The notes beneath the pieces are model-generated. The model had not been told where the DNA came from. It did no database searches and saw only the letters and a program-made list of their open reading frames with translations. From JBBQER01 sp052148155 (lineage in GTDB: Bacteria; Actinomycetota; Acidimicrobiia; IMCC26256; PALSA-610): 64,000 nt of DNA. The position numbers were made by a program, and so were the translations under genes. The DNA is taken from NCBI GenBank assembly GCA_052148155.1, contig JBKQIY010000153.1, positions 26,920-90,919 on the forward strand, given 5' to 3'. Below are positions 42,045 to 50,600 of this stretch, piece after piece. Numbering within the stretch: the first letter of the stretch is position 1; each line of letters starts with the position of its first letter.

Positions 42045-43394
42045 TCAGCCGGCGTAACGGCGAAACAGCGTGATCTGGTCGAGGTGGCGCGCGCGGGTGT
42101 CCGCGTCGGTCACACCCAACCCTTCGTCGGGCGCGAGGCACAACACCCCGACCTTGCCTTCGGCGAGGTTGCGGTGCACCTGATAGGCGGCTTCGCCGGT
42201 GTCGTCCAGTGTGTACACCTTCGACAGCGTCGGATGGATGCGAGCCTCACAGACGAGCCGGTTGGCTTCCCAGGCTTCGCGGTAGTTCGCGAAATGGCAG
42301 CCTTTCAACGTCTTGAGGTTCATCCACAGGTATCGGTTGTCGTATTCGATCTTGAACCCGGACGTCGCCGCGCAGGTGATGATCATGCCGCCGCGTTTGG
42401 CGACGAACACCGACGCACCCATCGTCTGGCGGCCCGGATGTTCGAACACGATGTCGACGTCCCGACCGATCAACGAGCGGATCTTCTTCCCGAGACGCAA
42501 CCATTCGGCCGGGTCCTGTTCGGTGTCGTCGGCGTTCCAGAACCGGTAGTTCTCGGCGCGTCGGTCGATCACCGCGTCGCAGCCGAGCTCTCGCAGGAGC
42601 TCGGCACGCTTTTCGGAAGACACGACACCGACCGGTGTGCCGCCGCCGTTGTTTACGTACTGCACCGCGTACGCGCCGATCCCGCCGGTCGCGCCCCACA
42701 CCAGCACCGACTGGCCTTGGGTCATCTGCGAACCGTTGCGACTCACGATCATCCGGTAGCTCGTCGAGTTGCACAACGCGTTGCACGCCGACTCTTCCCA
42801 GGTGAGGTGCGCAGGTTTCGGCATGAGCTGGTTCGCCTTCACGACCGTGATTTCGGCAAGGCCTCCGAAGTTGGTTTCGAAGCCCCAGATGCGCTGGTTG
42901 GTTGCCATCATCGAGTCGTCATGGGCGGATGGGTCCTGGTCGTCGACGTGGAGGCAGTGCACCGTGACCCGATCGCCGGGCTTCCAGTTCCGCACCGCGG
43001 AACCGACCCGCAACACGACGCCTGACGCGTCGGAACCCATCACGTGGAACGGCTGGTCGTGCCGGGCGCCCCACACGCTCTCCCGTGCGAGGCGCTTTAA
43101 GAACCCGAACGTCGGCAACGGTTCGAAGATCGACGTCCATACCGTGTTGAAGTTGATCGCGGCCGCCATCACGCCGACGTAGGCCTCGTCGGGGGCGAGC
43201 TCGGGCAGCGGGAACGGTTCGACATGGGTCGACTTGCGGGGGTCTTTGTCGTCGGACGCGACGCCGGCGAACATGTCGACCTCGTCGGCTTTCACGAGCG
43301 CGCCCCGCACCGTTGGGGGTATCGGAAGTGCCTCGAGTTCGGCGGCCGAAGCATCCGAGACGATGGCGGTGCGTATCGCGTCGATGTCACTCAT
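42045..43394 (-). CDS. ccr: Crotonyl-CoA carboxylase/reductase
   Basis: 449 residues, MDR superfamily. The four residues known to hold CO2 in Ccr enzymes are all present: N81 (AAINFNTVW), F172 and E173 (IWGFETNF) and H367 (KGCHFANYREAW). The NADPH-binding VLVWGATGGIGAYAVQY and the typical MMATNQRIWG and FNADD-like YRFWNADDTEQDP insert also fit. It reductively carboxylates crotonyl-CoA to ethylmalonyl-CoA, the key step of the ethylmalonyl-CoA pathway. ATG at 43394 starts at the conserved N-terminus. The promoter is shared with the divergent thiolase gene and contains the palindrome CTACCGGCCGGTAG. Confidence 0.96.
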   Translation of the reverse strand: MSDIDAIRTAIVSDASAAELEALPIPPTVRGALVKADEVDMFAGVASDDKDPRKSTHVEPFPLPELAPDEAYVGVMAAAINFNTVWTSIFEPLPTFGFLKRLARESVWGARHDQPFHVMGSDASGVVLRVGSAVRNWKPGDRVTVHCLHVDDQDPSAHDDSMMATNQRIWGFETNFGGLAEITVVKANQLMPKPAHLTWEESACNALCNSTSYRMIVSRNGSQMTQGQSVLVWGATGGIGAYAVQYVNNGGGTPVGVVSSEKRAELLRELGCDAVIDRRAENYRFWNADDTEQDPAEWLRLGKKIRSLIGRDVDIVFEHPGRQTMGASVFVAKRGGMIITCAATSGFKIEYDNRYLWMNLKTLKGCHFANYREAWEANRLVCEARIHPTLSKVYTLDDTGEAAYQVHRNLAEGKVGVLCLAPDEGLGVTDADTRARHLDQITLFRRYAG

Positions 43395-43404
43395 AGACGC
43401 GAAC

Positions 43405-43418
43405 CTACCGGCCGGTAG
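43405..43418. promoter_or_regulatory. Palindrome CTACCGGCCGGTAG between ccr and thiolase genes
   Basis: A perfect 14-bp palindrome that ends 11 bp before the ccr ATG and 88 bp before the thiolase ATG, in a 111-bp divergent intergenic region. Such even-symmetry sites are typical for TetR-type regulators. Being so close to the ccr start, binding there would block ccr expression. The regulator is not in the window. Confidence 0.5.
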
Positions 43419-43505
43419 CGGGCCAGAACCAGCCCTCCTACACTGTCCGAACTCGCATTCCACCAGGTCGGTCGGCCAGGACAGCCCAACCGCACAGGAG
43501 GCACC

Positions 43506-44690
43506 ATGCCCGGATCCGTCATCGTCGGATCGGCCCGTACGCCGATCGGGAAACTTTCCGGCGCGCTCGCGGGATTCAGCGCGACCGACCTCGGCGGCTT
43601 CGCGATCAACGCCGCGCTCGAGCGGGCCGGCGTCGGCGCCGAGCAGGTCGATTACGTCCTCATGGGTCATGTGCTGCTCGGCGGTCAAGGCCAGATCACC
43701 GCCCGTCAGGCTGCGGTGAAAGCCGGGATCCCGATGACGGTGCCGGCGACGACGGTCAACAAGGTCTGTCTGTCCGGAATCAACGCGATCTACCTCGCCG
43801 ACCAGATGATCGCGACCGGCGACGCCGAGGTCGTCGTGGCCGGCGGGATGGAGTCGATGACGAACGCGCCGTACCTGCTGCCCGGCGCCCGGGCCGGCTA
43901 CCGCATGGGCAACAACGAAGTGATCGACTCGATGATCAACGACGGCTTGTGGTGCGCGTTCGATGCCGTGCACATGGGCGCCGGGACCGAAAACTATGTC
44001 GGTCAGGTCGGCGGCATCACCCGCCAGGCCCAGGACGAACTCGCGGCGAAGAGCCACGAGCGCGCCGCCGCCGCGCAGAAAGAGGGCCGCTTCGCCGACG
44101 AGATCGCACCGATCTCGATCCCGCAACGCAAAGGCGACCCGGTGATCGTCGAAAGCGACGAAGGGATACGGCCCGGCACGAGCACCGAGTCGCTCGCCGG
44201 CCTCCGCCCCGCGTTCTCGAAGGATGGCACCATCACCGCCGGCAACGCGTCGCAGATCTCCGACGGCGGCGCCGCGGTCATCGTGATGAGCAAAGCGAAA
44301 GCCGAAGAGCTCGGTGCGACTCCCATCGCGGAGCTGATCGGCTATGGGATGGTCGCCGGTCCCGACCCGTCGCTGCTGACGCAGCCGTCACGCGCGATCA
44401 AACGTGCGCTCGAAGGCAACGACATGACGCCGTCCGATGTCGACCTGTTCGAACTCAACGAGGCGTTCGCCGCGGTCGGTATCGCTTCGATGCGCGACCT
44501 CGGTATCACCGACGACATCGTGAACGTGAACGGCGGCGCGATCGCGCTCGGTCACCCGATCGGCATGTCCGGGACCCGTGTCGTCATGACGTTGATCAAC
44601 GAGCTGCGCCGGCGCGGCGGCGGTATCGGTGCCGCGGCGCTGTGCGGAGGCGGCGGCCAAGGCGACGCCGCGATTATCCGAACGTTGTAG
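43506..44690 (+). CDS. Acetyl-CoA C-acetyltransferase (thiolase)
   Basis: 394 residues. The acyl-enzyme cysteine is C88 in VNKVCLSG; NGGAIALGHPIGMSG holds the catalytic His and AALCGGGGQGDA the second Cys. Sequence start IVGSARTPIGKLSGALAGF is typical of biosynthetic thiolases. It condenses two acetyl-CoA to acetoacetyl-CoA or works in reverse. AGGAGG at 43496-43501 precedes the ATG. Divergent from ccr across a palindrome-containing promoter, so it is probably the entry enzyme of the ethylmalonyl-CoA pathway, supplying acetoacetyl-CoA to the dehydrogenase at 32298. Confidence 0.95.
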   Translation: MPGSVIVGSARTPIGKLSGALAGFSATDLGGFAINAALERAGVGAEQVDYVLMGHVLLGGQGQITARQAAVKAGIPMTVPATTVNKVCLSGINAIYLADQMIATGDAEVVVAGGMESMTNAPYLLPGARAGYRMGNNEVIDSMINDGLWCAFDAVHMGAGTENYVGQVGGITRQAQDELAAKSHERAAAAQKEGRFADEIAPISIPQRKGDPVIVESDEGIRPGTSTESLAGLRPAFSKDGTITAGNASQISDGGAAVIVMSKAKAEELGATPIAELIGYGMVAGPDPSLLTQPSRAIKRALEGNDMTPSDVDLFELNEAFAAVGIASMRDLGITDDIVNVNGGAIALGHPIGMSGTRVVMTLINELRRRGGGIGAAALCGGGGQGDAAIIRTL

Positions 44691-44816
44691 TGCTGAGGCG
44701 GCGACCGCGCCGCGGTCGCTTCCGAGCCCGGCGTCGGCTGCCGTGGCGGTTCGTCATCTACGGTTTGGCGGACCGACCGAGCTGAACTGCCGCGCCGAGT
44801 AGTTAAGGTTCGCTCG

Positions 44817-45602
44817 GTGATACCCGATCTGCGGCCTCGAGGCGTCGGCGAGATCCTCGACGCGGCCGCCACGCTGTATCGCGCCCGGTTCGGTCAGCTC
44901 GTGCGGTACGCCGCGTACGTTGTCGTCCCCCTGCAGGTGCTCCTCACGCTCGTGTTCTTGTCGGCGCAGCCCGTCCATTTCAACGGGACCGCGACGCCGC
45001 AACTGAGTTCGAGCCGCGCCGAGCTCGCCGCGACGTTCGTCATGTTGGTGGTCGGTGTGCTCACCCACGCGTTCGTCGCGGCCCTGACGACACGCGTCGT
45101 CGCCGACGAGTACGTCGGCTATCCCGAACCGGCCGGTCAGGCCGCCCGTACCGCCGCCCGACGATTCCTCGCGGTGCTGGGAGTGGCGGTGCTGGTCGGG
45201 CTGGCCGAACTGGTCGGCCTGTTGTTCTGCTTCGTCGGGATCTTCGCCGCGCAAGCGTTGTACGCGGTCGCGATCCCGGTGGTGATCCTCGAACGCCGCT
45301 CGGTGGCCGCCGCGATGGGGCGATCGTGGGAACTCACCAAATCGCATTTGTGGCATGTGCTCGGCGTGACCCTCAGCGCGACGGTCCTGAGCGCGATGCT
45401 CAACCTTGCGCTCGCGACGGCGCTCAACCTCTGGTCGGCGCACGGGGCGAGCCCGACGTCGCTGGCAATCGCGCAAGGGATCGCGAACAGTGTCGCGTTG
45501 TTGCTGACGGCGCCGTTCGTCGCCGCCGCGATCGTCGCGCTCTACTTCGACCTGCGTATCCGCGACGAAGCGTTCGATGTACAGATGGCGCTCGCCCAAT
45601 GA
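44817..45602 (+). CDS. Six-helix membrane protein of the MoxR/DUF58 block
   Basis: 261 residues from a GTG. The start IPDLRPRGVGEILDAAATLY followed by hydrophobic helices, with RSWELTKSHLWHVLGVTL in the middle, resembles the glycerophosphodiester-phosphodiesterase-type membrane domain family found in this locus in many actinobacteria. No catalytic motif. Its stop overlaps the ATG of the DUF4129 gene (ATGA at 45599-45602), so it is the first gene of the coupled run 44817-49639. Function unknown; probably part of a membrane complex with its neighbours. Confidence 0.7.
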   Translation: MIPDLRPRGVGEILDAAATLYRARFGQLVRYAAYVVVPLQVLLTLVFLSAQPVHFNGTATPQLSSSRAELAATFVMLVVGVLTHAFVAALTTRVVADEYVGYPEPAGQAARTAARRFLAVLGVAVLVGLAELVGLLFCFVGIFAAQALYAVAIPVVILERRSVAAAMGRSWELTKSHLWHVLGVTLSATVLSAMLNLALATALNLWSAHGASPTSLAIAQGIANSVALLLTAPFVAAAIVALYFDLRIRDEAFDVQMALAQ

Positions 45603-46222
45603 GCGGACGGTCAGCTGCGGTTGATCCGGGGGACGCACAACGAGTCGCGCGCCACATCCTTTCGGGCCGGCAGTTCCGTCCCGCGCCGACCCCGAGGCCG
45701 TTCCGCCGCCAGTTGAACTGGATCGGCGATCGGCTGCATCCCATCGTCGCGTGGATCGGCCGCGTGTTCTCCGACGTCGCCGGCACCTGGCTGCTCGTGC
45801 CGGCGCTGTTGGTGATCGCAGCCGCGGTGGCGTTGGTCGTGAGCCGGGTCCGCGCTCGTCGAGCGACGCCGAGTACCCGTCGGGGTTCGCACCAACGCAC
45901 CGAAGACGACTCCGAAGATCCTGATGAGCTCGAACGGGCCGCCGACGGCGCGGAACGCGCCGGTCAGCTCGACCGTGCGTTGCGACTGCGTTTTCGTGCC
46001 GGACTGTTGCGTCTCGGCGATCGGGGCGCGATTCGGTACCGACCGTCGATGACGACCAGCGAAGTGCGCGCCGTGCTCGGCTCCGACACGTTCGACGAAC
46101 TGGCCCACACGTTCGAGGCCGTCGCCTACGGCGGCCGCGACGCGGCCGGCCCGGACCTCGAAGCCGCCCGCCGCGAGTGGCCGCGCATCGTGGCCGGGGC
46201 GTCGAAGCGGACGGGCAGCTAA
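45599..46222 (+). CDS. DUF4129-type membrane protein
   Basis: 207 residues with one TM helix (about 60-80, TWLLVPALLVIAAAVALVVS). A C-terminal DUF4129-like helical domain follows (RALRLRFRAGLLRLGDRGAI, MTTSEVRAVLGSDTFDELAHTFEAVAYGG). DUF4129 proteins are near-constant partners of MoxR ATPase and DUF58 proteins and often of transglutaminase-like domains. The ATG overlaps the upstream stop; the downstream DUF4350 gene starts three bases after its own stop. Function inferred only from context. Confidence 0.8.
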   Translation: MSGRSAAVDPGDAQRVARHILSGRQFRPAPTPRPFRRQLNWIGDRLHPIVAWIGRVFSDVAGTWLLVPALLVIAAAVALVVSRVRARRATPSTRRGSHQRTEDDSEDPDELERAADGAERAGQLDRALRLRFRAGLLRLGDRGAIRYRPSMTTSEVRAVLGSDTFDELAHTFEAVAYGGRDAAGPDLEAARREWPRIVAGASKRTGS

Positions 46223-46225
46223 CTC

Positions 46226-47374
46226 GTGACCGACGCGGGCGACACCAACACCGGCGCGCCGAGCACCGCGAAACGTTTCGGGATCGCGGCGGTCGTCGTG
46301 GTCGGCGTGCTCGTCGCACTCAATCTGGTGGCGGGCGGCATCGACAACGCGGTGGGCGGCCGCGAGCCGAGCGGCGTCGCCGGTTCGTCGTACGGCTCCC
46401 AGGACTCCGGCCTCGCCGGCCTGGCCGGGCTGCTCACCCACTACGGCTATCCGATTTCGCGTGTGCGAGGGTCGCTCGCCGACGCGATCCTCGATCCTGA
46501 CAGCACGGTCTTTGTGATCGAACCCAAGACGTTGACCGACGCTGACGACGCCGCCCTCGTCGAGTTCACGAGCGAAGGGGGCCGGCTGGTGATCGGAGGG
46601 TCGGAACCGTTCTACCTGCACCGGCTGCGCGACCGGCCGCCGGTGTGGAGTCCCGACGGGACCTCCACCTACGGCCAGATCGACGCGCAACTCGGTGACA
46701 TCAGCCAGGTCGCCACCGCAGGCCAAGGTTCGTGGTCCGATCCCGGCTCCGGTGTCGTGGTCGCCGGGCCCGACGGCGCGGCGCTGGTCACCGAATCACG
46801 CGTCGGTCTCGGCGAGATGTTCTTCGTGGCCGACGTGTCCCCGCTCCAGAACTCGTATCTCGGTCTCGCCGACAACGCCGCGTTCGCGCTCGGGCTCGCC
46901 GGCAACCAGCCCCGACCGGTCGAGTTCGCCGAAGGCGTACACGGATACGGACAGCACGGCGGGTGGGGAGCGATCCCGACGCCATGGAAGGTGGCGTTGG
47001 CGGTGCTCGCCACCGCGGTGGTGGCGCTCGCCTGGTCACGCAGCCGACGGTTCGGTCCGCCCGACCGGCCGGCTCGCCCACTTCCACCGGCCCGCGCCGA
47101 GTACGTCCGTGCGTTGGCGATCTCTCTCGAACGCACCCGCGACCCCGAACATGCGCTGGCATCGATGCAGCAATGGGCTCGCACCCAGGTCGCCCGCCGC
47201 GCCCACCTGCGACCCGACGCATCCCTCGAAGAGCTCGATCGGGGCGCGATCGCGCTCGGTTACACCGAATCGCAACGAGCCGCGATCTGGCATCCGGCCA
47301 CCGACGACGACGCGGTGCTCGCGCTCGGTCGCCTCGTTTCGCAGTTGTCGCAACAGGATGGGAGAACGACGTGA
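46226..47374 (+). CDS. DUF4350-type membrane protein
   Basis: 382 residues from a GTG three bases after the upstream stop. N-terminal TM helix (about 18-38), an extracytoplasmic DUF4350/GATase-like region (SGLAGLAGLLTHYGYPISRV, GGRLVIGGSEPFYL), a second TM helix near 255 (WKVALAVLATAVVALAWS) and a cytoplasmic helical tail. The family sits between DUF4129 and MoxR genes in actinobacteria. The stop overlaps the MoxR GTG (GTGA at 47371-47374). No enzymatic motif seen. Confidence 0.8.
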   Translation: MTDAGDTNTGAPSTAKRFGIAAVVVVGVLVALNLVAGGIDNAVGGREPSGVAGSSYGSQDSGLAGLAGLLTHYGYPISRVRGSLADAILDPDSTVFVIEPKTLTDADDAALVEFTSEGGRLVIGGSEPFYLHRLRDRPPVWSPDGTSTYGQIDAQLGDISQVATAGQGSWSDPGSGVVVAGPDGAALVTESRVGLGEMFFVADVSPLQNSYLGLADNAAFALGLAGNQPRPVEFAEGVHGYGQHGGWGAIPTPWKVALAVLATAVVALAWSRSRRFGPPDRPARPLPPARAEYVRALAISLERTRDPEHALASMQQWARTQVARRAHLRPDASLEELDRGAIALGYTESQRAAIWHPATDDDAVLALGRLVSQLSQQDGRTT

Positions 47375-48300
47375 ACGAGCTGCGCGACCGTGTGGTGCGA
47401 GAGGTTCGCAAGGTTGTCGTCGGTCAGGACGGCGTCGTCGAGGTCATGCTCGCGTCGGTGACCGTCGGCGGTCATCTCCTCCTCGAAGGGGTGCCGGGCG
47501 TCGCCAAGACGTTGGTCGCCAACGCGTTCGCGCGTGCCATCGGTGTCGAGTTCCGCCGCGTGCAGTTCACGCCCGACATGCTCCCGTCGGACCTGACCGG
47601 AACGATGACGTTGCGAGCGGGCGAGCTGGCGTTTCGTCCCGGCCCGGTGTTCACCAACCTGTTGCTCGCCGACGAGATCAACCGGACCCCACCAAAAACC
47701 CAAGCTGCGCTGCTCGAATCGATGCAGGAACGTCAAGTCAGCGTCGACGGGATCGCACGGACGCTGCCCGACCCTTTCGTGGTCGTCGCGACACAGAACC
47801 CGATCGAGTATGAAGGCACGTACCCGCTGCCGGAAGCGCAGCTCGACCGTTTCCTCGCCAAGATCGATGTTGGGTATCCGAGCTCCGACGACGAAGCCGC
47901 CGTGCTCCGCCTCGCGCATCATGGCGTCGCGCCGGCGACGCTTTCCGACGTCCAGGCCGTGACCACGCCGGCCGAGCTCATCGAGGCGCGCGCCATGGTG
48001 GACGCGACGACCGTGACCGACGCGATCGTCACGTACGTGGTCGCGCTGGTACGCCGCACTCGCGAACTTCCGAGCGTGTCGCTCGGCGCAAGTCCGCGCG
48101 GTGCGGTACATCTCCTCGCGGCGGCGAAAGCCGCGGCGCGTCTGGCGGGACGCGACTTCGTCGTTCCCGACGATGTCGTCGCGGTCGCGCCCGCAGTGCT
48201 TCGCCATCGGCTGCAGCTGCGGCCCGAAGCCGAACTTGAGCGGTACACCGCCGACGACGCTGTCGCGACGGCCGTTTCGACCGTCCCCGTGCCGCGATGA
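47371..48300 (+). CDS. MoxR-family AAA+ ATPase
   Basis: 309 residues with Walker A LLEGVPGVAKT, Walker B LLLADEINRTPPKTQ, sensor VVATQNPIEYEGTYPLPEAQ and an arginine-finger-containing LDRFLAKIDVGYP. MoxR ATPases act as chaperones that mature or activate partner complexes, typically together with DUF58 proteins, as here. GTG at 47371 overlaps the previous stop; the conserved domain starts with VVREVRKVVVGQDGVV. The longer open frame upstream is Arg-rich and not real. Confidence 0.95.
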   Translation: MNELRDRVVREVRKVVVGQDGVVEVMLASVTVGGHLLLEGVPGVAKTLVANAFARAIGVEFRRVQFTPDMLPSDLTGTMTLRAGELAFRPGPVFTNLLLADEINRTPPKTQAALLESMQERQVSVDGIARTLPDPFVVVATQNPIEYEGTYPLPEAQLDRFLAKIDVGYPSSDDEAAVLRLAHHGVAPATLSDVQAVTTPAELIEARAMVDATTVTDAIVTYVVALVRRTRELPSVSLGASPRGAVHLLAAAKAAARLAGRDFVVPDDVVAVAPAVLRHRLQLRPEAELERYTADDAVATAVSTVPVPR

Positions 48301-48304
48301 GCCC

Positions 48305-49639
48305 ATGAGCCCCGCTCCCCGAGCTGCGGTCGCCTTGGGTGTCGTCGCGGTGCTCGCGCTGGCCGTCCCGTCGGTGTTGGCGATCGTCGCCGCGGTCGCG
48401 GTGGTGTTCGCGACCGCGGTCGATATGGTGCTCGCCCGCCGCCGACCGCGGGTGCGGCGCAGTGTCGCGACGGTGCTGGCGCGTGGGGTGCCCGCGTCGT
48501 TGACGATCCAGACCATCGCGGCGGATGCCGGATCCGAAGCGGCGAACGCACGGTCCGTATCCGACACCGCGGCCGCGGCACGCCGCATCGAGCTCCGACA
48601 GGCTCGGCCGCCCGATTTTACGATCGAGCCGGCGACCGGTTGGGGCCGCCTCGACGCACAGGTCGTGGCGCACCGTCGGGGTTCCCATCGGCTTCCGCCG
48701 GTCGCGGCGCGACGTCACGGACCGTTAGGTCTCGGCACCTGCACCTTCGACGCCGACGGCGGCACCGACCTGTCCGTGTATCCCGACGTGTTCGCGGCGC
48801 AGCGGATCGTCATCGCGTTGCGACGCGGCCGTTTTCGCGATCCTGGGTTACGCACCCGCGGGCCGCTCGGGCTGGGAACCGAGTTCGAGTCGGTGCGGGA
48901 CTACCTGCCCGACGACGACGTCCGCCAGATCAACTGGCAGGCCACCGCCCGGGTCGGCCGCCCAATGAGCAACCAGTACCGCATCGAACAAGACCGCGAC
49001 GTCGTCTGCCTGCTCGACGCGGGCCGGCTCATGGCCGCTCCCCTCGAGGTCGGTCCGACCGTCGGTCAGGGTGAGACAGCGCGACGCATCACCCGGCTCG
49101 ACGCTGCGGTCGACGCGGTCGCGATGGTCGCGCTCGTCGCCGACGAGCTCGGAGACCGTTGCGGAGTGACGATCTACGACTCCGAGATCCGTCGCCGGCT
49201 GGCGCCGCGGCGCTCGGGCGGCAAGGCGGTGGTGCGCACCGTGCTCGACGTCGAACCGTCGTTGGTCGACAGTGACCACGACCTCGCGTTCCGTGCGGTC
49301 GGTGGTGTCAAACGGGCGTTGATCATCGTATGCACAGATCTCGTCGATCAGGCCGCGGCGCGCTCACTGCTCGACGCGGTTCCGGTCCTCGCGCGCCGCC
49401 ACGCGGTGGTGATCGCTTCGGTCCGCGACCCGGATCTCGACGCACCGTTGCACACCGCGCCCGACACACCGGGCGACGTGTACGCGGCCGCGATCGCGAT
49501 CGACGTGCTCGACGAACGCGCCCGCGTGATCCGCCGGCTCCGGCATCTCGGCGCGACGGTGATCGAAGCGCCACCCAAACTTCTCGGCGAAGCGTGCGTG
49601 CGCGCCTATCTTCAACTCAAATCGCGGGCTCGACTCTGA
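48305..49639 (+). CDS. DUF58 domain protein (MoxR partner)
   Basis: 444 residues. Two N-terminal hydrophobic segments (about 8-40) are followed by a beta-rich region and the DUF58 signature RGPLGLGTEFESVRDYLPDD and INWQATARVGRPMSNQY. A VWA-like C-terminal half contains VVCLLDAGRLM in place of a clear MIDAS DxSxS, so metal binding is doubtful. ATG at 48305 follows the MoxR stop by four bases. It would be the substrate or partner of MoxR in a membrane-linked assembly. The 3' end overlaps the convergent SpoIIM-like gene by 23 bp. Confidence 0.9.
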   Translation: MSPAPRAAVALGVVAVLALAVPSVLAIVAAVAVVFATAVDMVLARRRPRVRRSVATVLARGVPASLTIQTIAADAGSEAANARSVSDTAAAARRIELRQARPPDFTIEPATGWGRLDAQVVAHRRGSHRLPPVAARRHGPLGLGTCTFDADGGTDLSVYPDVFAAQRIVIALRRGRFRDPGLRTRGPLGLGTEFESVRDYLPDDDVRQINWQATARVGRPMSNQYRIEQDRDVVCLLDAGRLMAAPLEVGPTVGQGETARRITRLDAAVDAVAMVALVADELGDRCGVTIYDSEIRRRLAPRRSGGKAVVRTVLDVEPSLVDSDHDLAFRAVGGVKRALIIVCTDLVDQAAARSLLDAVPVLARRHAVVIASVRDPDLDAPLHTAPDTPGDVYAAAIAIDVLDERARVIRRLRHLGATVIEAPPKLLGEACVRAYLQLKSRARL

Positions 49640-50600
49640 ACGGTTCGGATTCGGGGCTGCCGCGCCACAACATGAGACCCCAATAGATCGCACCGAGGCT
49701 GAACCCGACCGCCAACACGGTGGGCAGGCCGGTGCCCGACGGCGTCACGAAACCTTCCACCAATCCGGCGACCACCAGCCAGGGCGCGGTTCCCAACACG
49801 ATCTCGATCGCGGCGCGTGCCTCTTGACGGAGTGCTTCTCCGCGCGTTCGGTTGCCGGGATCGATGATCGACCATCCGAGCCTCAGGCCGGCCGCGCCCG
49901 ACACGATGATGCAACTCAATTCGAGCACGCCGTGCGCAGTGACGAGCTCGAAGAACGCGCGGCCGTTGCCGGCGCCGATCGCGAGTCCGCCGACAACTCC
50001 GATCAGCACACCGTTGTTCAACAACACGTACAGCGTGCCCAGACCGAGCACGAGCCCGCCCGCGAACGCCAAGAACGTCACACCGATGTTGTTCGTGAAG
50101 ATCTGCGCGGCCATCGTCGACTCTTGGTCGACGGTCAGACCGAGACTTTGGCCGGCGGTTCGCGGTTGGGTGACCGACTGGTACTGGCTCGGCGCCAAAC
50201 CGCTCGCCGGTCCGGGGTCGCGCCAAGCCCAGTAGCCGCCGAGCAGTGTCGGCACCGCGAGACACAAGAACGAGATCGCAAGGATGGCTTTGCGTTCCCG
50301 GACGCGCCGCCAATATCCGTTCGCGAAGAATTCCCACACGCTGGTACGGGAGCTCGGCGAGTTGTAGACGGCCTGGCGGCCTCGCTGCACCAGACGTTCG
50401 AGCCGTCCCAGCACCGGATCGCCGGGAAAGCGGCGGCGTGCGAGCGCGAGATCGGCGGCGGCCGCGCGGTAACACTCGCCGAGTCGGCGAACACCGTCGG
50501 CACCGAGTCGACTCGGACGACTCCCGGCGCGCTCGACGAGTGCGTCGAGCTCGGTCCAGGTGGGAGCTCGGTCGGAAACGAACTGGTCTAGGTTGAACAC
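49617..50600 (-). CDS. SpoIIM-like (stage II sporulation protein M) membrane protein
   Basis: 327 residues. A soluble helical N-terminus (FNLDQFVSDRAPTWTELDAL) is followed by about six TM helices from residue 110 and the NNIGVTFLAFAGGLVLGLGT and FELVTAHGVLELSCIIVSGAAGL motifs of the SpoIIM/DUF95 family. It is common beside RDD, MoxR and DUF58 genes in non-sporulating actinobacteria. The GTG start abuts the divergent RDD gene's GTG with no base between (CACGTG at 50598-50603), so promoters must lie inside the neighbouring coding sequence or transcripts must be leaderless. Confidence 0.9.
   Translation of the reverse strand: MFNLDQFVSDRAPTWTELDALVERAGSRPSRLGADGVRRLGECYRAAAADLALARRRFPGDPVLGRLERLVQRGRQAVYNSPSSRTSVWEFFANGYWRRVRERKAILAISFLCLAVPTLLGGYWAWRDPGPASGLAPSQYQSVTQPRTAGQSLGLTVDQESTMAAQIFTNNIGVTFLAFAGGLVLGLGTLYVLLNNGVLIGVVGGLAIGAGNGRAFFELVTAHGVLELSCIIVSGAAGLRLGWSIIDPGNRTRGEALRQEARAAIEIVLGTAPWLVVAGLVEGFVTPSGTGLPTVLAVGFSLGAIYWGLMLWRGSPESEPFRVEPAI

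Noticed and set aside
40680..43025. A 781-codon open frame on the plus strand, antisense to the carboxylase, epimerase and ccr genes
   Set aside because: The minus-strand genes have clear families and catalytic residues. The antisense translation is His/Arg/Val-rich without motifs, as expected from a GC-rich shadow frame.
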